A stretch of DNA of 64,000 nt, taken from NCBI GenBank assembly GCA_035689345.1, contig DASSLR010000097.1, positions 57,459 to 121,458 on the forward strand, read 5' to 3'. Under the pieces are notes generated by a model. The model had not been told where the DNA came from. It saw only the letters and a program-made list of their open reading frames with translations, and made no database searches. Numbering within the stretch: position 1 is the stretch's first letter; each line of letters starts with the position of its first letter. Source of the stretch: CF-118 sp035689345. GTDB lineage: Bacteria > Chloroflexota > Dormibacteria > Dormibacterales > Dormibacteraceae. Positions 24,220 to 32,382 of this stretch are shown one piece after another. The translations under genes were made by a program, and so were the position numbers.

Positions 24220-25280
24220 GCGGTCTTTACCGAGCCCTGGGAGGCGACCGACCGCGCCGCCTCGAGCAGCATCTTGATCGCCTCCTGCGCGCCCTGGCGG
24301 CGGTTGGCCCAGCGGTCGCCGGTGAGGCGAAACTCGCGGCTGGACGTCCGCGTACGGGTCGCCACGGCGACATGGGTGAGGCCCACGGGCTTGGTCGTGC
24401 CGTCCGCGTCGGGGCCCGCGATGCCGGTGACGGAGGCGGCGAGATCCGTGCCGAACCGCGACCGCGCACCCTCGGCCATCGCCTCCGCCACCTCCGCGCT
24501 CACCGCGCCGTGCTCGGCCAGCAGCGCGGCGCTGACTCCGAGCAACTTCTCCTTGGCCGAGTTCGAATAGGCGACCACGCCCCCGATGAAGTAGGCCGAG
24601 CTGCCGGGAACGTCCGTCACCAGCGCCGCGAGCAGGCCTCCCGTGCAGGATTCGGCGAGCGCGAAGGTCAGACCCGTTTCGGTGAAGACGCGCGCCAGCT
24701 CGCGCGCCGCGGGATCAACCGGCGACTGGGGCTCTGATGAGCCCCCGCCACGCGCCACGACCACGTGCCGCCAGCGCCACAGGTAGTCGATGCCGCTCGA
24801 GACCGTGAACAGCACGGCAAAGGCGACGGCCAGCGTCGCCGGCAGTCCGAGCAGGGGGTACGGCCGCTGCAGGATGAGCAGCGTCACCGCCACGACCTGC
24901 GTGACGGTCTTGGTCTTGCCGAGCGGCGCCGCCGCGATGACACCGCCCTGGCCTGCGGCCGCGGTGCGCAGCAGCGTGATCAGCAGCTCTCGCGAGAAGA
25001 TCACCACGACGACCCAGGCCGCGACCATGCCCTCCTGCACGAGGACGATGAGGACCGACAGCACGAAGAGCTTGTCCGCCAGGGGGTCGAGGAACTTGCC
25101 GAGGTTGGTGACGGTGCCCTGACGGCGCGCGATCTGGCCATCCATGGTGTCGGTGAGCGAGAACACGATGAAGACCCCTGCGGCGATCTGGTCGTGGAAC
25201 TCGAAGCGCGCGAGCAGCAGGTACATCAGCGGCGGGATGGCTACGAGCCGGCTGGCGGTGAGCGCGTTCGGCAGGTTCAC
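24216..25280 (-). CDS. Fused CDP-diacylglycerol-glycerol-3-phosphate phosphatidyltransferase and CinA C-terminal (PncC) amidohydrolase
   Basis: One 354-residue frame joins two enzymes that are normally separate neighbours. Residues 1-175 are PgsA: membrane segments and the CDP-alcohol motif DG(x)2AR...G(x)3D(x)3D seen in DTMDGQIARRQGTVTN and LGKFLDPLADK. Residues ~190-350 are a CinA C-terminal domain: LTFALAESCTGGLLAALVTD, GGVVAYSNSAKEKLLGV and ASVTGIAGPDADGTTKPVG, the nicotinamide-nucleotide amidohydrolase core. The link is a short Gly/Ser/Pro stretch with no stop codon. In Firmicutes pgsA-cinA-recA are adjacent separate genes, so this looks like gene fusion; the N-terminal CinA competence domain is absent. 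ATG 25280. Confidence 0.92.
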   Translation of the reverse strand: MNLPNALTASRLVAIPPLMYLLLARFEFHDQIAAGVFIVFSLTDTMDGQIARRQGTVTNLGKFLDPLADKLFVLSVLIVLVQEGMVAAWVVVVIFSRELLITLLRTAAAGQGGVIAAAPLGKTKTVTQVVAVTLLILQRPYPLLGLPATLAVAFAVLFTVSSGIDYLWRWRHVVVARGGGSSEPQSPVDPAARELARVFTETGLTFALAESCTGGLLAALVTDVPGSSAYFIGGVVAYSNSAKEKLLGVSAALLAEHGAVSAEVAEAMAEGARSRFGTDLAASVTGIAGPDADGTTKPVGLTHVAVATRTRTSSREFRLTGDRWANRRQGAQEAIKMLLEAARSVASQGSVKTA

Positions 25281-25300
25281 CGAACTTTCAGCCTAACCGC

Positions 25301-27586
25301 TTACTCGAGACCGAGTCGCTCCAGCAGCTCGTCCACGTCCGGAAGGTTCATCAGGACCTCGCGCGACTTCGATCCCTGGTAACCGCCGATGACGCGGTGC
25401 TCCGCGAGCTGGTCCACGATGCGGCCGGCGCGCGAGTAGCCCACGTTGAACTTGCGCTGCACGAGTGAGACCGACGCGCCTCCTTCTGCCGCCACGGCTC
25501 GGGCTGCGCGCGCGAACAGTGGATCGAGCTTGCGCTCCTCCCTCCCGGAGCCTCCCTCCCACTCCGAGCCCGCTCCCTCTTCGAGGATCTCCTCCATGAA
25601 ACGCGGCGCGCCCTGCGACTTCCAGAAGCTGACGACCGCCTCGACCTCGGAGTCGCTCACGAAAGCGCCCTGGATGCGCGTCGGCTTGCCCGCGTCGACC
25701 GGCTGGTAGAGCATGTCGCCTCGCCCCAGCAGCTTCTCGGCGCCGCCCGCGTCGAGGATGACGCGGCTGTCGACCTGCGACCCGACCGCGAACGCGATGC
25801 GCGACGGGATGTTGGCCTTGATGAGGCCGGTGATGATGTCGGTCGACGGGCGCTGCGTGGCGATGATCAGATGAATGCCGACCGCGCGCGCCAGCTGCGC
25901 GATGCGGCAGATCAGCTCTTCGATCTCTCCGGCGGCGACCATCATCAGGTCGGCGAGCTCGTCGATGACGATGACGACGTAGGGCAGTGCCCGCGCCGAC
26001 CTGGAAGCGGCTTTCTCGTTGTAGGCGGCGATGTTGCGCACGCCCTCGGCCGAGAACAGCTTGTAGCGCCGGTCCATCTCGGCGACCGCCCAGCGCAGGG
26101 CGGCGGCGGCCTGATGCGACTCCACCAGCACCGGCAGTGCGAGATGCGGCAGCCCGTTGAAGCTCGTCATCTCCACGCGCTTGGGGTCGATGAGCAGAAG
26201 CCGAAGGTGATCAGGCGTCGTCTGGAACAACAGGCTTGTGATCAGCGCGTTGATGCACACGCTCTTGCCCTGCCCCGTCGCACCCGCGATGAGCAGGTGC
26301 GGCATCCGCGTCAGCTCTCCGACGATCGACGCGCCGGACACGTCGTTGCCGAGCGCGAGCGCCAGCGTGTGCGTGCCTTCGCGGAAGGCCGCCGTTTCGA
26401 TGACCTCGCGAATCGTGACAAGGCTGGCGGACTTGTTCGGCACCTCGATGCCGACGGCCGACTTGCCTGGAATGGGCGCTTCGATGCGCAGCGGCGACGC
26501 CGCCAGGGCCAGGGACAGGTCGTTCTGCAGTGCCGTGATCTTCTTCACCTGCACGCCGGCGCCCGGCTGCACCTCGTACTGCGTGACCGCCGGCCCCGGG
26601 TTCACGCCGACGACCTTGGCGGGCACCCCGAACGTCTCCAGCGTCGACTCGATGATCACGGCGTTGCGCTTGATCTCGTCCTTCATGCGCTCGCGGCGCG
26701 CGGTCACCGTGTCCAGCAGCGCGATCGACGGCAGCTTCCAGTCGATCTCTGGCAGGTCGTCCTCAGGCTCGGCGACCACGCGCAGCACCGGCTTGCGCTC
26801 TTCCTGGTCTTTCTCTCCCTCTCCGTCGGGCTCGACCTTCTCTTCCCGCTCGCTCTTTGGCTGCTCGCGCCTGGCAGGAGCTTCCTCCTCGACCTCCCAG
26901 GGATGGGGAGCTGACGGCACGGGCGGATAGGCGAGGCCAACGGCTGCGCCGCCGCCCGCCGCCGCCTTGAGCGGCGCCGCCTTCGGCTGTTCCTGCGGCA
27001 GCTGCACCAGCCGTTCCAGGCGCTCGCGCTCCACGAGCGCGGCCTGGACGGTGTTGATCGCCGACTGGATGAGCGCCCCGGGGCTGAAGTGGATGGTGAC
27101 GATCAGACCGATCACCAGGCCGGCCACCAGCAGCGCCCACGCGCCCCATGTGCCGACCACCTCCGTCAGGGCCTGGTCGATGCCCGCACCGAGCCCACCA
27201 CCCTGCGCGCCCGCCATGCCGAACAGGCCGATGAGCGAAAACACCGCGACCAGCCCGCTCACCACGTCGAGCGGCCGCGGCCGCGGTGCGTTGAGCCATA
27301 GCAAGTACGCGCCCGCTCCAAGTGACGCGGCCACCGGGACGAACCACGCGCGGCCGAAGCTGCCAAGCAGCCACTCGCGGATGCCGGCGAGGATCGATCC
27401 CTGGTTGCTGGCCGCGGCCAGAAGGCCAAGAAGGCCGACGAGGAGCAGCAAGACTCCGCCGATCTCGCGTACCTGGCGCTGGGTCAGGCGTGGCGACACG
27501 CGCCGTTTCGAGCGCGTGGAGCGACTTCGCGCGGAGGACGTGCGCCGAGAGGAGGAACGTGAGCTACGTGTGGTGGTGCGAGGCAT
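25301..27586 (-). CDS. ftsK: DNA translocase FtsK/SpoIIIE
   Basis: 761 residues. A Ser/Arg-rich N-terminus (RTTTRSSRSSSRRTSSARSR) precedes four membrane helices (about 40-200), a charged linker, the alpha/beta motor with Walker A AGATGQGKSVCINAL and Walker B VVIVIDELADLMM, and the C-terminal gamma winged helix (VSLVQRKFNVGYSRAGRIVDQLAEH) that reads polar DNA sequences. It moves chromosome DNA through the closing septum. ATG 27586. It heads the minus-strand run toward pgsA-cinA and recA, as spoIIIE does in Bacillus. Confidence 0.96.
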   Translation of the reverse strand: MPRTTTRSSRSSSRRTSSARSRSTRSKRRVSPRLTQRQVREIGGVLLLLVGLLGLLAAASNQGSILAGIREWLLGSFGRAWFVPVAASLGAGAYLLWLNAPRPRPLDVVSGLVAVFSLIGLFGMAGAQGGGLGAGIDQALTEVVGTWGAWALLVAGLVIGLIVTIHFSPGALIQSAINTVQAALVERERLERLVQLPQEQPKAAPLKAAAGGGAAVGLAYPPVPSAPHPWEVEEEAPARREQPKSEREEKVEPDGEGEKDQEERKPVLRVVAEPEDDLPEIDWKLPSIALLDTVTARRERMKDEIKRNAVIIESTLETFGVPAKVVGVNPGPAVTQYEVQPGAGVQVKKITALQNDLSLALAASPLRIEAPIPGKSAVGIEVPNKSASLVTIREVIETAAFREGTHTLALALGNDVSGASIVGELTRMPHLLIAGATGQGKSVCINALITSLLFQTTPDHLRLLLIDPKRVEMTSFNGLPHLALPVLVESHQAAAALRWAVAEMDRRYKLFSAEGVRNIAAYNEKAASRSARALPYVVIVIDELADLMMVAAGEIEELICRIAQLARAVGIHLIIATQRPSTDIITGLIKANIPSRIAFAVGSQVDSRVILDAGGAEKLLGRGDMLYQPVDAGKPTRIQGAFVSDSEVEAVVSFWKSQGAPRFMEEILEEGAGSEWEGGSGREERKLDPLFARAARAVAAEGGASVSLVQRKFNVGYSRAGRIVDQLAEHRVIGGYQGSKSREVLMNLPDVDELLERLGLE

Positions 27587-27681
27587 GCTGCGTTACCGGA
27601 GCCCGGTTCCCGCCGATTCTACACCCCGCCTCTGCACCCCCACCCCAATCCCCTCCGCGTGCGGGCCGCGATACTGTCGGC

Positions 27682-27978
27682 ATGGCCATCGATCCATTCG
27701 CTGAAGCCGAGGCCAGATACAAATCGCTCGTTGCGGAGCGGCGCGCGGGCGGCCTGCAGCCACGTGCGTTCAGGCTCGCCGTGCGCGATCTCGCGGTGCT
27801 CGACAGCGAGGGACATCGCTGGATGCTCGGACCGGAGGACGGCATCTGGTACCGGCGGGAGCACGAGCGGTGGCTCCAGGCCGATCCGCCGCGACGCCTC
27901 GTGTGCACGTACTGCGGCCACCACAACCTGGGGCGCCACAGCTACTGCGTGGAATGCGGAAAGCGGCTGAACCGATGA
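27682..27978 (+). CDS. Small zinc-ribbon protein
   Basis: 98 residues from ATG 27682. The C-terminus carries a treble-clef-like zinc ribbon, CTYCGHHNLGRHSYCVECGKRLNR, with two CxxC pairs. Before it is a Trp/Arg-rich segment (DSEGHRWMLGPEDGIWYRREHERWLQADP) that resembles domains reading out a tyrosine- or tryptophan-framed motif, but I do not recognise the family. Divergent from ftsK with a 95-bp gap. A longer frame to 27322 runs antisense into ftsK and is not used. Function unknown. Confidence 0.75.
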   Translation: MAIDPFAEAEARYKSLVAERRAGGLQPRAFRLAVRDLAVLDSEGHRWMLGPEDGIWYRREHERWLQADPPRRLVCTYCGHHNLGRHSYCVECGKRLNR

Positions 27979-28054
27979 GTTTTGGCGTCCCGGACAGTCA
28001 TCTATCTTTGCTGTTGGCCAACTCTGCCCTTTTCGACTTGGGAGGTATGTGCGC

Positions 28055-29167
28055 GTGAGCAAGGTTCGAGTGCTGGTTGGCACGAAGAAGGGTGCGTTCA
28101 TCCTGAACTCAGACGGCAGCCGCAAGAGCTGGAAGATCGAGGGTCCGCTCTTCGCCGGCTGGGAGATCTATCACATGAAAGGCTCTCCGGCGGATCCGGA
28201 CCGCCTCTATGCGTCGCAGTCGAGCAGCTGGTTCGGCCAGGTCATGCATCGCTCCAACGACGGCGGCAAGGTGTGGGAGACGGTCGGCAACCAGTTCGAG
28301 TACGACGGCAACATAGGGCCGCACAAGTGGTACGACAACTCCCCGCATCCCTACGAGTTCAAGCGCGTATGGCACCTCGAGCCATCGCTCAAGGATCCCG
28401 ACACCGTCTACGCCGGCGTCGAGGACGCCGCCTTCTTCAAGTCGACCGACGCGGGTGCCACATGGGCCGAGCTGCCGGCTTTGCGCACGCACCACACCGC
28501 TTCCGAGTGGGCGCCCGGCGCGGGCGGGCTGTGCCTGCACACGATCATCGAGGACCCGAAGAACCCGGACAGAATCGTCATCGCGATCTCGGCGGCCGGC
28601 GCGTTCAGAACTGACGATGGCGGCAAGAGCTGGAAGGCCATCAACAGGGGCCTGAGGTCGGGCCACATTCCCGACCCCGACGCGGAGATCGGCCACTGCG
28701 TGCACCACATCACGATGCACCCGGCGAAGCCGGACACGCTCTTCATGCAGAAGCACTGGGACGTGATGCGAAGCGATGACAAAGGCGACAACTGGCGCGA
28801 GGTGAGCGGCAACCTGCCCACCGACTTCGGCTTCGTGATCGACGTGAACGCAAACGATCCCGAAACGGTCTACGTCGTTCCGATCACGAGCGACCAGCTG
28901 CACTACGTGATGGACGGCAAGCTCCGCGTGTATCGCAGCAAAGGCGGCGACGATTGGGAAGCCCTCAGCAAGGGTCTGCCGCAGGAGAACTGCTACGTCA
29001 ACGTGTTGCGCGACGCCATGACGGTCGACCGGCTCGACCCGTGCGGCATCTACTTCGGCACCAGCGGCGGCCAGGTCTACGCGTCGAACGACGATGGCGA
29101 CACATGGACGGCGATCGCGCAGAACCTTCCAGGTGTGCTGTCGGTGGAGGTGCAGACGCTGAAGTGA
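28055..29167 (+). CDS. BNR/sialidase-like repeat beta-propeller protein
   Basis: About 370 residues with several Asp-box style repeats: SNDGGKVWETVG, STDAGATWAELP, TDDGGKSWKAI, SDDKGDNWREVS, SKGGDDWEAL and SNDDGDTWTAIA. They form a six-bladed propeller of the exo-sialidase/sortilin type. No signal peptide is visible, so it is probably cytoplasmic, and the catalytic residues of true sialidases are not evident. GTG 28055 is chosen because GGGAGG lies nine bases upstream; GTG 28049 is too close. The stop overlaps the start of a MoaD-like gene (GTGA), an arrangement that suggests a common role. Confidence 0.85.
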   Translation: MSKVRVLVGTKKGAFILNSDGSRKSWKIEGPLFAGWEIYHMKGSPADPDRLYASQSSSWFGQVMHRSNDGGKVWETVGNQFEYDGNIGPHKWYDNSPHPYEFKRVWHLEPSLKDPDTVYAGVEDAAFFKSTDAGATWAELPALRTHHTASEWAPGAGGLCLHTIIEDPKNPDRIVIAISAAGAFRTDDGGKSWKAINRGLRSGHIPDPDAEIGHCVHHITMHPAKPDTLFMQKHWDVMRSDDKGDNWREVSGNLPTDFGFVIDVNANDPETVYVVPITSDQLHYVMDGKLRVYRSKGGDDWEALSKGLPQENCYVNVLRDAMTVDRLDPCGIYFGTSGGQVYASNDDGDTWTAIAQNLPGVLSVEVQTLK

Positions 29168-29460
29168 TCCGGGTCGAGCTGCCGGGCAACCTCCAGACCC
29201 TCGCCGGCACGGGGCGCAGCGTCGAGCTGGAGGTACGAGGCGACGTCACCCAGCGGGCGGTGCTGGATGCGCTCGAGGCGCGCTATCCGGCGCTGCTGGG
29301 GACGATTCGCGACCCGAAGACCAAGAAGCGGCGGCCGATGCTCAGGTTCTTCGCGTGCGAAGAGGACCTTTCTGACGAGCCGATCGACGCCCCGCTGCCA
29401 CAGGAAGTTGTAGCGGGAAAGGAGCCTTACCTGATCCTGGGCGCGATCGCCGGAGGCTGA
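29164..29460 (+). CDS. MoaD/ThiS-family ubiquitin-like protein
   Basis: 98 residues from GTG 29164. It shows the beta-grasp pattern (VIRVELPGNLQTLAGTGRSVELEV, QRAVLDALEARYPALLGTI, LILGAIAGG) and ends in Gly-Gly, the C-terminus activated as thiocarboxylate in MoaD and ThiS. The insertion RDPKTKKRRPMLRFFACEEDL is longer than in MoaD. No moaE, thiF or other sulfur-carrier partner is nearby; the coupled partner is a propeller protein. A true molybdopterin role is therefore doubtful. Confidence 0.8.
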   Translation: MIRVELPGNLQTLAGTGRSVELEVRGDVTQRAVLDALEARYPALLGTIRDPKTKKRRPMLRFFACEEDLSDEPIDAPLPQEVVAGKEPYLILGAIAGG

Positions 29461-29476
29461 CGCCGCGGGGTAAACC

Positions 29477-29537
29477 CGCTTTTGTGCACAAAGGCGTGCT
29501 ATTCCGCGTCGATTCCACGCGATTGCGCACAAAAGCG
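29477..29537. repeat. Paired palindromes forming a large inverted repeat
   Basis: CGCTTTTGTGCACAA (29477-29491) and TTGCGCACAAAAGCG (29523-29537) are inverted copies matching at 14 of 15 positions. The first also contains the perfect palindrome TTTGTGCACAAA (29481-29492). The two centres are 41 bp apart. They fill the 104-bp gap between a plus-strand and a minus-strand gene end, so a bidirectional terminator is one reading. Confidence 0.6.
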
Positions 29538-29564
29538 CGAAATTGATCCGCCGCCGGGCGGCCG

Positions 29565-29870
29565 CTACTTCACCGGGTGGAGGCTCGCCCAGACCACGCC
29601 GTAGACAAGCCCGGCCACCAGCGGGATGAGGCCGGCAAGCATCCACAGCCTCCAGTAAGGCGCTCGCTCCGTGCCGCGCACGAGCTCGTGACCGCAAAAG
29701 CCGCAGAAGCGATCGAATGGGCCCGCCACGCCGTGGCAGCTCCCGCAGCGATGGAGCTGCAGGCCGCAGTGGGCGCACCGCTGGTCCTCCAGCGTGCTGA
29801 ACACCATCGCGGGCTGATCGCAGCGCGGGCACAGGCTCGGCGCGACGAGGGCGAGAGGCGGAAGCTTCAT
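29565..29870 (-). CDS. Zinc-ribbon protein with a C-terminal membrane helix
   Basis: 101 residues. Two to three zinc-binding knuckles are visible: CPRCDQPA, CAHCGLQLHRCGSC and CGFCGHEL, followed by a membrane segment (LWMLAGLIPLVAGLVYGVVW). Eight or nine cysteines suggest rubredoxin-like or double zinc-ribbon folds; function unknown. The first 21 codons and the preceding bases are an exact copy of the segment just after the rnjA stop, showing that an insertion pushed this gene away from rnjA. Its ATG overlaps the stop of the leftover frame (ATGA), so coupling is retained. Confidence 0.75.
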   Translation of the reverse strand: MKLPPLALVAPSLCPRCDQPAMVFSTLEDQRCAHCGLQLHRCGSCHGVAGPFDRFCGFCGHELVRGTERAPYWRLWMLAGLIPLVAGLVYGVVWASLHPVK

Positions 29871-30106
29871 GTGGCCCTAACCAGCGGGGCGGGGCGGCCG
29901 GATTCATTCCGGCCGCAGCTTTGTCCCTGATGCTCCCCAGTCGTGGCGAGGAGTCTCCATTCATTGCATCCCAGCGGCGGGAGGGTGAGCAGCGCCGCGA
30001 AGCGGCGCGATGAGAGGGAACCGACAGGTTCCCTCTCATAATTCGCGGGCTGATCGCAGCGCGGGCACAGGCTCGGCGCGACGAGGGCGAGAGGCGGAAG
30101 CTTCAT
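29807..30106. repeat. Insert with 64-bp flanking direct repeats (locus 1)
   Basis: Bases 29807-29870 and 30043-30106 are identical over 64 bp (tcgcgggctg to gaagcttcat). Between them lie 172 bp holding three strong hairpins: GCGGCCGGA-TTCAT-TCCGGCCGC (29894-29916), GCGCCGC-GAA-GCGGCGC (29992-30008) and a 13-bp stem ATGAGAGGGAACC/GGTTCCCTCTCAT (30010-30039). The flanking copies look like a long target-site duplication. The insert carries the motif GGCCGGAATGAATCCGGCC (minus strand), found again at locus 2 (57176-57194). Confidence 0.75.
29867..30106 (-). pseudogene. Truncated duplicate of the zinc-ribbon gene start
   Basis: ATG at 30106 overlaps the rnjA stop (ATGA), the original start position. 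The first 21 codons match the intact zinc-ribbon gene (MKLPPLALVAPSLCPRCDQ), then the frame reads through the insert for a total of 79 codons without membrane or zinc features, and stops in an ATGA overlap with the intact copy. It is probably a non-functional remnant that still carries ribosomes from rnjA to the real gene. Confidence 0.65.
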
Positions 30107-31761
30107 ATCTCGGTCACCACCGGAATGACCATCGGGCGGCGGCGTGTCTGCCTCCACACGGTCTTGGAAACGGCGTCGTGGATCGCCTCTTGCAGGATGT
30201 TGATGTCGGCGTGCGAGTCGGCCAGCCTTTCGATCACATCCATCGCGGCGCGCCGGGCGTCGCCCATGAGGTTGGTCGACAGCTCGGGCTCGATGACGCC
30301 GCGCGACAGCAGGTCGGGACCGGCACGCAGCAAACCGGTGTCGCGATCGAGCGCGAGGGTGACCACGAGGATCCCGTCCTCGGCCAGGTGCCTGCGGTCG
30401 CGCAGCACCACCTGTTCGACGTCCCCCACTCCCAACCCGTCGACGAACACCAGGCCGGTGCTGATCTTGTCGCCCCTGGCGATCGACTGGGCGTCGAGCT
30501 CGACCGCCTCGCCGTCCTCGACGACCACCACGTTGGCGTCGGGGATCCCTGTCTCCTTGGCCAGCTCGGCGTGCTGCAGGAGCTGGCGATACTCGCCGTG
30601 CACGGGAATGAAGAAACGGGGACGGACCGCCTCGAGCATCTCGCGCAGCTCCTGGCGCTGCGCGTGGCCGGTGACGTGGACGTTGCCCACCTCCGAGTAG
30701 AAGACCCGAGCTCCATGCCGGTACAGGTTGTTGACCGTCTGATGGACCATACGCTCGTTGCCCGGAATGGGCCGCGCGGAGATGACGACCCAGTCGCCCT
30801 TGCGCACGTTGACGAGCGGGTGACGCTGGGCCGCGAAACGTGTCAGCGCCGACATGGGTTCGCCCTGGCTGCCCGCGGTGAGCAGCAGCAGCTTCGACGG
30901 CGGGATGCGATCGGCCTCCTCTAGCGGCACGGTGAGGCCCTCCGGCACGTCGAGGAATCCCAGCTCGCGCGAGGTGCGGAAGTTCTGCTGCAGGCTCCGT
31001 CCGACCACGGCGATGCGCCGGTTGAACTGGACGGCCATGCGCACGAGGTGCTGGATGCGGTGGATGTTGGACGCGAAATTGGCGACCACGATCCTGCCGG
31101 GCGCCTCTCCGAAGATGCGCTCGAAGGCGACGTGCAGGTCGCGCTCCGAGCCCGAGTGACCTTCGCGCTCGGCGTTCGTAGAGTCGCTGAGCAGAAGCAG
31201 GACGCCTTCGTCACCCAGGCGCTTGAAGCGCGTCATGTCCGTGGGCAGGCCGTCGGGCGGGGCGGGGTCCAGCTTGAAGTCGCTGGTGTACACGACGCGC
31301 CCGACGGGCGTCTGGATCGACAGCCCGACCGCGTCCGGGATCGAGTGGCACACCGCCACGGCTTCCACGCGGAACGGCCCGAGCTGGACGGCGTCCCCGA
31401 TCCGGACCTCGCGCAGGTCGGCCTCGCGCAGGATGTGGTGCTCGCGCAGCTTCGGCTTGAGGAGTCCGAGGGTGAGGCGCGTGCCGTAGACCGGAACGTT
31501 GAGCCTCTTCAGGGCGTACGGCAGCCCGCCGATGTGGTCCTCATGACCGTGAGTGAGAAAGATGCCGGCGACTTCTCGATCGGGGCTCAGCAAGTACGAG
31601 ATGTCGGGCAGGACCAGGTCGATTCCGAGCATGTCCTCCTGCGGGAACATCAGGCCCGAGTCGACCACGAGTACCTTGTCCTCCCACTCGAGCGCCCACA
31701 TGTTGATGCCGACCTCGCCGAGGCCGCCAAGCGGAAGATAACGAAGGCGCGAACCGCTCAA
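30103..31761 (-). CDS. rnjA: Ribonuclease J
   Basis: A 552-residue metallo-beta-lactamase/beta-CASP nuclease with 5'-to-3' exo- and endonuclease activity. Zinc ligands are in LTHGHEDHIGGLPYA; other marks are GEVGINMWALEW, LLLSDSTNAEREG, the beta-CASP segments VANFASNIHRIQHLV and GSQGEPMSAL, VHVTGHAQRQEL and PVHGEYRQL. TTG 31761 overlaps the udg stop (TTGA). The order asd-dapA-(udg)-rnj resembles Bacillus asd-dapG-dapA-rnjB. Confidence 0.95.
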   Translation of the reverse strand: MSGSRLRYLPLGGLGEVGINMWALEWEDKVLVVDSGLMFPQEDMLGIDLVLPDISYLLSPDREVAGIFLTHGHEDHIGGLPYALKRLNVPVYGTRLTLGLLKPKLREHHILREADLREVRIGDAVQLGPFRVEAVAVCHSIPDAVGLSIQTPVGRVVYTSDFKLDPAPPDGLPTDMTRFKRLGDEGVLLLLSDSTNAEREGHSGSERDLHVAFERIFGEAPGRIVVANFASNIHRIQHLVRMAVQFNRRIAVVGRSLQQNFRTSRELGFLDVPEGLTVPLEEADRIPPSKLLLLTAGSQGEPMSALTRFAAQRHPLVNVRKGDWVVISARPIPGNERMVHQTVNNLYRHGARVFYSEVGNVHVTGHAQRQELREMLEAVRPRFFIPVHGEYRQLLQHAELAKETGIPDANVVVVEDGEAVELDAQSIARGDKISTGLVFVDGLGVGDVEQVVLRDRRHLAEDGILVVTLALDRDTGLLRAGPDLLSRGVIEPELSTNLMGDARRAAMDVIERLADSHADINILQEAIHDAVSKTVWRQTRRRPMVIPVVTEI

Positions 31762-32369
31762 AGGAGTCGGAGCTGCTCTGCTTCCTGCCTTTCCACGGGA
31801 GGTGGTTCGGGTGGCGGAGGCGGGGCGAGGAACCTGTCGAGGTACTTCTTCACCGAATCGAAGTCGCGCTCGAGGTCGGCCACGAGCGAGCCGTTGTGCA
31901 GGGCCGCCGCAGGGTGGTAGAGCGGCACGTAGGCGATGTCGCCGCGCAGCACGAGGCTGCCGTGGACGCGCGAGATCGAACCCTGGCCGGGAAGCAGACG
32001 CTCGAGCGCGTGTCTTCCGAGCACGAGCACGACCTTAGGATTGATCAGCTTCAGCTGGCGCTGCAGGTAGGGTTCGCAGGCCTCGGCCTCGTTGGGCATC
32101 GGGTCCCGATTCTGCGGCGGCCGGCACTTGAGGACGTTGGTGATGTAGACGTCGGCGCGGCTCATGCCGATGCGAGCGAGCAACGTGTCGAGGAGCTTCC
32201 CCGCGGGACCGACGAACGGCTCGCCCTGCCTGTCCTCGTTGAAGCCCGGCGCCTCGCCCACGATCATCACCTCGGCGGGACACGGGCCGACGCCAGGGAC
32301 GGCCTGGGTGCGCGTCGCGTGCAGGCTGCATTTCGTGCAGCCCTTGACCTCCGCGTGGAGGACCGACAG
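31758..32369 (-). CDS. Type-4 uracil-DNA glycosylase (Fe-S), non-canonical start
   Basis: Removes uracil from DNA. Family-4 motifs: MIVGEAPGFNEDRQGEPFVGPAGK, ITNVLKCRPPQNRDP and VPLYHPAAAL. Two of the four Fe-S cysteines (GCTKCSLHATRTQAVPG) lie upstream of the first canonical start (GTG/ATG near 32270). CTG 32369 gives 203 residues beginning SVLHAEVKGCTKC, the usual N-terminus, but it has no good Shine-Dalgarno spacing. A CTG 12 codons farther upstream, inside dapA, is another option. The C-terminus has a proline-rich tail (APPPPPEPPP). The gene sits between dapA and rnjA. Confidence 0.9.
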   Translation of the reverse strand: MSVLHAEVKGCTKCSLHATRTQAVPGVGPCPAEVMIVGEAPGFNEDRQGEPFVGPAGKLLDTLLARIGMSRADVYITNVLKCRPPQNRDPMPNEAEACEPYLQRQLKLINPKVVLVLGRHALERLLPGQGSISRVHGSLVLRGDIAYVPLYHPAAALHNGSLVADLERDFDSVKKYLDRFLAPPPPPEPPPVERQEAEQLRLL

Positions 32370-32382
32370 CTCCGCGACCGAG

